Below the pieces are notes generated by a model. The model saw nothing but the letters and a program-made list of their open reading frames with translations. It did no database searches and had not been told where the DNA came from. From positions 1 through 37,837 of the forward strand of contig NZ_CALHVN010000014.1 of the NCBI RefSeq assembly GCF_938039245.1: a stretch of DNA of 37,837 bases. Reading direction: 5' to 3'. The DNA comes from an uncultured Campylobacter sp. Its GTDB lineage: Bacteria; Campylobacterota; Campylobacteria; Campylobacterales; Campylobacteraceae. A program made the translations under genes and the position numbers. Positions 34,248 to 37,837 of this stretch are shown here, one piece after another (position 1 is the first letter of the stretch; the number at the start of each line of letters is the position of its first letter).

Positions 34248-35215
34248 TGAAGCAAATTTTAATAACCTGCGATACTGAGGTCGGAGAACTGCATGCAAAT
34301 AGAGCCGATGCGTTTGAGATTTTTATAAAAGGCGAGACTGACGGCAAGGAAGTCGGCGTAAAGCTCATAAATGACTTAGCAAACGAGTACGGCGGCGTAG
34401 CGGAGCATTTTGTGGACGTGTATCCGTGTGAAAGATACGGCGAGGATAAATTTAAAAGACTGTGTCGCCAAATCGTCAAGAGCGGACACGGCGTAAATTT
34501 ACATACCCATCCGTCCGGAAAATACGATAAAAACAGAAAATTTATGCGCCAATATAGCCTAGACGAGCAAATAGAAATTATAAATTTCGGTAAGCAAAAG
34601 ATAAAAGAGTGGATAGGCGCGGACGTTATAGCTCACAGAGCCGGAGGATACGGCGCAAACGACGACACGCTAAGAGCCCTTAGGATAAACGATATTTTTA
34701 TAGATAGCTCGTTTTTTTATAAAAATATAAATTGCGCTATAAACTACGACTACTTAAATAAAACTAGCAAAAAATGCGGCGTTTTGCAGTTGCCAGTTAG
34801 CGTTTACGAAAAACAAAAGCGCTACGGTTTTTTAAAAACCAAAAGCGTTTTTCAAAAATTTGATTTTAGATACGGCTCTAGCGCGGATGAAATATTAAGA
34901 GCGATTGATTTAATGCCCAAAGATTGCATAATAACGCTTTTTTTACATAGTTTTAATTTTTTAAATTTAAAATATAATTTTAAAAGCGGGCGGTATGTAG
35001 ATATAAGCATAAACGAGGGCTTAATAGGCGAGTGCAAAAAACTTTTGGGGGGAATCGCGGGCAATAAAGAGTGTAAATTTACGTCGATAAAAGATTTAAA
35101 TTTAAGCTCTTTAAGCTGCTCGGACTATGTGCCAAAGATTAGCGTAAACGCCGATATACTAAAGCCCACGATGGATAAATTTAGGCTAAAATTTATGCAG
35201 ATAGGCGATATATGA
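34247..35215 (+). CDS. Polysaccharide deacetylase-like protein (WbmS-type)
   Basis: A 322-residue protein with a NodB-like start (ILITCDTEVGE, the second D as possible metal ligand), an H-x-H in NLHTHPSGKYD (about residue 87) and the downstream AHRAGGYGAN block. This pattern is what I associate with the WbmS-type deacetylase-like proteins found in O-antigen loci. It may deacetylate or otherwise process an N-acetyl sugar. No signal peptide, so it would act in the cytoplasm before export. The middle of the gene (about 34700-35000) is A+T-rich. Overlaps the GT4 gene by four bases. Confidence 0.7.
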   Translation: MKQILITCDTEVGELHANRADAFEIFIKGETDGKEVGVKLINDLANEYGGVAEHFVDVYPCERYGEDKFKRLCRQIVKSGHGVNLHTHPSGKYDKNRKFMRQYSLDEQIEIINFGKQKIKEWIGADVIAHRAGGYGANDDTLRALRINDIFIDSSFFYKNINCAINYDYLNKTSKKCGVLQLPVSVYEKQKRYGFLKTKSVFQKFDFRYGSSADEILRAIDLMPKDCIITLFLHSFNFLNLKYNFKSGRYVDISINEGLIGECKKLLGGIAGNKECKFTSIKDLNLSSLSCSDYVPKISVNADILKPTMDKFRLKFMQIGDI

Positions 35216-36420
35216 TGAAAATACTTTATCTAAGGACGCTTTATTGGTTTGGCTTAAAGGCGGGCGGCTCGGTGGGGCACACGGCGGGCGTTATAAACGC
35301 TATGGATAAAAAGGTGCGGCTAAGCGTCGTTTCAAATGACGAACTTTGGGGGGTTGATAAAGAAATAACCGTCGTAAAGCCTATAAAATTTCCTTTTATC
35401 CCAAAAGATGTTCTTGAGCTTTTTTATAATTTTAAAATAATAAAGCATTGCGCCGATTTGGAGGCTGACGCGATATATCAGAGATATAGCGGATTTAGCT
35501 TTTGCGGGGCGTATATCTCAAAGAGAAAAAAGATACCGTTTGTTTTAGAGTTTAACTCGTCTGACGTTTGGAAGATTAAAAATTGGAAAAATAACGATAC
35601 TCTTTTTAAGCGAATTTTCAAGACTATTTACTACAAAATTTTTAAGTTACCTATCGTTTGCGCGGTAGAAAGATATAATCTAAAAAATGCAAAATGCGTA
35701 GTTGCCGTATCGGAGGCGTTAAAAGATATCCTTTTAAATTTAGGCGTAGACGAGGGCAAAATAATCGTAAATCCAAACGGAATAGACGAAAACAAATATA
35801 ATCCGCAGGTAAGCTGCGAGGACGTAAAGCAAAAATACGGTCTTGAAAATAAAATCGTAATCGGCTTTATAGGGACGTTTGGTCAGTGGCACGGAGCCGA
35901 AAATATCGCGCACGCTTACGGCAAGCTACTGCAAAAATATCCCGAATACAAAGAAAAAACCAAGCTTTTTATGATAGGCGACGGCATCAGAATGCCAATC
36001 GTAAAAAAACATATTTTGGAATTTGATTTGCAAGAAAACGTCGTATTAACCGGCCTTATCCCGCAAGAACAAGGAGCGAAATTTCTAAGCGCGTGCGATA
36101 TCTTGGTTAATGCCACCGTCCCAAACCCCGATGAAAGCGAGTTTTTCGGCAGCCCTACCAAGCTGTTTGAATACATGGCTATGGGCAAAGCCGTAATATG
36201 CAGCGATATGGCTCAGATGTCTAAAATTTTGGAGCACGGCAAAACCGCCTATATGGTAAAACCGGGACGCGTAGACGCACTAGAAGCCGCCATGAAAGCG
36301 CTAATAGACGATGCTTCGCTAAGGGCGTCTATGGGCGCAAATGCCGCAAAAGAAGCCCTACGAAAATACACGTGGGGCAGGCATGTGGATAAAATTTTAG
36401 AGGCCGTAAATAATGGGTAA
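35212..36420 (+). CDS. Glycosyltransferase family 4
   Basis: A 402-residue GT-B fold glycosyltransferase. The N-terminal part has the acceptor-side glycine region GGSVGHTAGVINAMD; the C-terminal nucleotide-sugar domain has GFIGTFGQWHGAENI, MIGDG, the LTGLIPQEQGAKFLSACDILV block and the E-x7-E motif in EFFGSPTKLFEYMAMGKAVI. It transfers a sugar from a nucleotide donor with retention; donor and acceptor are unknown, though UDP-ManNAcA or UDP-ManNAc are candidates given the operon. It is the only glycosyltransferase seen in the window. Overlaps the heparinase-like gene by eight bases. Confidence 0.92.
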   Translation: MMKILYLRTLYWFGLKAGGSVGHTAGVINAMDKKVRLSVVSNDELWGVDKEITVVKPIKFPFIPKDVLELFYNFKIIKHCADLEADAIYQRYSGFSFCGAYISKRKKIPFVLEFNSSDVWKIKNWKNNDTLFKRIFKTIYYKIFKLPIVCAVERYNLKNAKCVVAVSEALKDILLNLGVDEGKIIVNPNGIDENKYNPQVSCEDVKQKYGLENKIVIGFIGTFGQWHGAENIAHAYGKLLQKYPEYKEKTKLFMIGDGIRMPIVKKHILEFDLQENVVLTGLIPQEQGAKFLSACDILVNATVPNPDESEFFGSPTKLFEYMAMGKAVICSDMAQMSKILEHGKTAYMVKPGRVDALEAAMKALIDDASLRASMGANAAKEALRKYTWGRHVDKILEAVNNG

Positions 36421-37837
36421 ATTTTTTTATTATCTTAAAAAAGCCAAGTCGATGCCGCCTGATGCGTTGTGCGCGAAAATCGCTAATAAAATTTTAAATT
36501 TAACTAAAGATAAAATCCAAAAGTTGCGCGATGTATCCAGCGATACCCGTATCAAATTTAACGTTTCGCCGGTACGAATAAGCTACGTAAATTTATGCGA
36601 ACTTGGCGTTTCGAATATAAATTTAGACGTCGCGAGATATCTGTCTAAAATGTACATTGAGCATAAATTCGATCTGCTGGGTAGCGGGTGGGTAAAAAAT
36701 AGCTATGATAGCGCGGTGCTCGGGCTTGAGGGCTACAAATACGATACGAACGTCGCAGCTCCCGCAAGCGCGCTGGAGGACTACGAGCCGATTGATTGGC
36801 AAAAGGATTTTAAAAGCGGCTTTCGCTGGAGCGAAAAAAAATGGTACAAAGATCAGCGCATAGCCCATAAACCGGGCAGCGACATAAAGGTGCCGTGGGA
36901 GCTTGCGAGGCTTCAGCACTTACCGCAGCTTGCTATTTTTGCTATGGCGGATCCGAGCTTAAAAGAGCAAAATTTAAAAGAATTTAAAAACCAAATTTTA
37001 GATTTTATCCGCAATAATCCGCCTAGAATGGGCATAAATTGGACCTGCACGATGGACGTTGGCATCAGGGTCGCTAATATGCTGGCGGCTTACGATATGT
37101 TTTGCCGGATGGATGATGGCAGAATTTTAGATGCGGATTTTAAACAGACCTTTTCAAATAGCGTCTACGAACACGCGTTTCATATAGTAAATAATCTCGA
37201 ATATTCGCCGCATCTTACGTCAAATCACTATCTAAGCGACATCGCGGGCCTGCTATTTGCGTGCGCGTATCTAGACGGCGACCGCGAGATAGACGCGTGG
37301 CTGGCGTTTGCCGTGCAAGAGATAATCAGCGAAATGAAAAAGGAATTTTACGAAGACGGCGGAAATTTTGAGAGCTCTACGAGCTACCACCGCCTAAGCG
37401 GCGAGCTGATGGCGTATAGCGCGGCTTTGATACTGGGTTTAAAAAGCGAAAAAATTTCGTCGCTAAAAAATTACGACGCAAAGCTTTGGCGTAAAAAGCC
37501 AAAACTTCTGCCGCCAAACGAGCAGGAATTTAAAATCTTAAACGGACAAATAGCGCTGCCGCAGTGGTTCGTGGACAGGTTGTATAAAATAGGCAGGTTT
37601 ACCGCCGACATTACAAAGCCAAACGGCGAAGTGCCGCAATTTGGCGATAACGACAGCGGCAGGTTTTTTAGGCTTAGCCCAAACGGCGAGTTCTTGAGCA
37701 ACGAACAAGCCGTGCGAAAATATCTAAATTTGAGCGGCTTTGAGGGCGGCGACGAGCCGTTTTGGGATGAAAATATCTTAAGCCACTCCACGCTAATTAG
37801 CTGCATGGGCGGGATTTTCGATGATGAGATATTTAAA
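36413..37837 (+). CDS. Heparinase II/III-family protein, cut by the window edge
   Basis: An open frame of 475 codons from the ATG at 36413 with no stop before the end, so the protein is partial. The visible part is the alpha-toroid domain of the heparinase/alginate lyase-like family: VPWELARLQHLPQLA, NWTCTMDVGIRVANML, SNHYLSDIAGL and GGNFESSTSYHRLSGE. No signal peptide is seen. Members occur in surface-polysaccharide loci next to the bi-domain oxidoreductase, as here, and may be lyases or epimerase-like enzymes on uronic-acid polymers. The expected C-terminal beta-sandwich lies beyond the edge. Overlap with the GT4 gene shows it belongs to the same operon. Confidence 0.85.
   Translation, partial: MGKFFYYLKKAKSMPPDALCAKIANKILNLTKDKIQKLRDVSSDTRIKFNVSPVRISYVNLCELGVSNINLDVARYLSKMYIEHKFDLLGSGWVKNSYDSAVLGLEGYKYDTNVAAPASALEDYEPIDWQKDFKSGFRWSEKKWYKDQRIAHKPGSDIKVPWELARLQHLPQLAIFAMADPSLKEQNLKEFKNQILDFIRNNPPRMGINWTCTMDVGIRVANMLAAYDMFCRMDDGRILDADFKQTFSNSVYEHAFHIVNNLEYSPHLTSNHYLSDIAGLLFACAYLDGDREIDAWLAFAVQEIISEMKKEFYEDGGNFESSTSYHRLSGELMAYSAALILGLKSEKISSLKNYDAKLWRKKPKLLPPNEQEFKILNGQIALPQWFVDRLYKIGRFTADITKPNGEVPQFGDNDSGRFFRLSPNGEFLSNEQAVRKYLNLSGFEGGDEPFWDENILSHSTLISCMGGIFDDEIFK

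Noticed and set aside
35047..35353. Phase-variable G tracts in the deacetylase-like and GT4 genes (G6 at 35047 and 35348)
   Set aside because: Six G residues is short for slippage in Campylobacter and both frames are intact.

Overview
The window looks like a Campylobacterales chromosome, most likely one of the higher-GC, mostly oral Campylobacter species (C. rectus/C. showae type). Three things suggest this: the word AAATTT is extremely common, Shine-Dalgarno sites are mostly AAAGGA/AAGGAG with frequent TTG and GTG starts, and the gene order from comEC through yihY, glcD, a PgbA-like gene, an M23 peptidase and an AsmA-like gene to groES-groEL resembles my recollection of the C. jejuni Cj1211-Cj1221 region. 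The species cannot be fixed from the sequence alone.

Region 1 (1-4440): a cysteine-rich Sel1-repeat gene on the minus strand, a DUF4272 gene, a ~620-base non-coding stretch full of small direct and inverted repeats, an unrecognised helical-repeat gene and ispG (isoprenoid synthesis). Region 2 (4441-7721): another Sel1-repeat protein, the replicative helicase dnaB and a short comEC (DNA uptake channel). Region 3 (7718-11512, minus strand): a tightly overlapping operon read as PgbA-like protein, GlcD-type FAD dehydrogenase, then two tandem YihY paralogues. Region 4 (11627-17383, plus strand): a Pgp3/Csd3-type M23 peptidase whose C-terminal tail carries twelve bacterial N-glycosylation sequons, the magnesium transporter mgtE, a NUDT14-like Nudix hydrolase, and three tandem Hcp-like Sel1-repeat genes.

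Region 5 (17436-21443, minus strand): an A+T-rich membrane protein of unknown function, a non-coding stretch with a very dense array of AAATTT words, and a large AsmA-like protein made of internal repeats. Region 6 (21528-23569): groES-groEL under a consensus sigma-70 promoter (TTGACA-N17-TATAAT) overlapped by a CIRCE-like HrcA operator and followed by a terminator-like hairpin.

Region 7 (23849-37837, continuing past the right edge) is a polysaccharide biosynthesis operon with overlapping or near-overlapping genes: wecB and wecC (UDP-GlcNAc to UDP-ManNAc to UDP-ManNAcA), a bi-domain MDR/Gfo-Idh-MocA oxidoreductase, a PaaK/CapK-like adenylate-forming enzyme, an aminotransferase, a HAD phosphatase, a Wzx-like flippase, two SAM methyltransferases, a polysaccharide deacetylase-like protein, a GT4 glycosyltransferase and a truncated heparinase II/III-family protein. 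The middle of this operon is more A+T-rich than the housekeeping genes to its left, as is common for exchanged surface-glycan loci. No initiating phosphoglycosyltransferase or polymerase is seen inside the window.

The most unusual items are the hyper-sequon tail on the M23 peptidase, the AAATTT/RAATTY cluster at 18346-18845, the ligase-aminotransferase-HAD cassette inside the glycan operon, and the five cysteine-rich Sel1 paralogues. No tRNA, rRNA, CRISPR array or insertion sequence was recognised.
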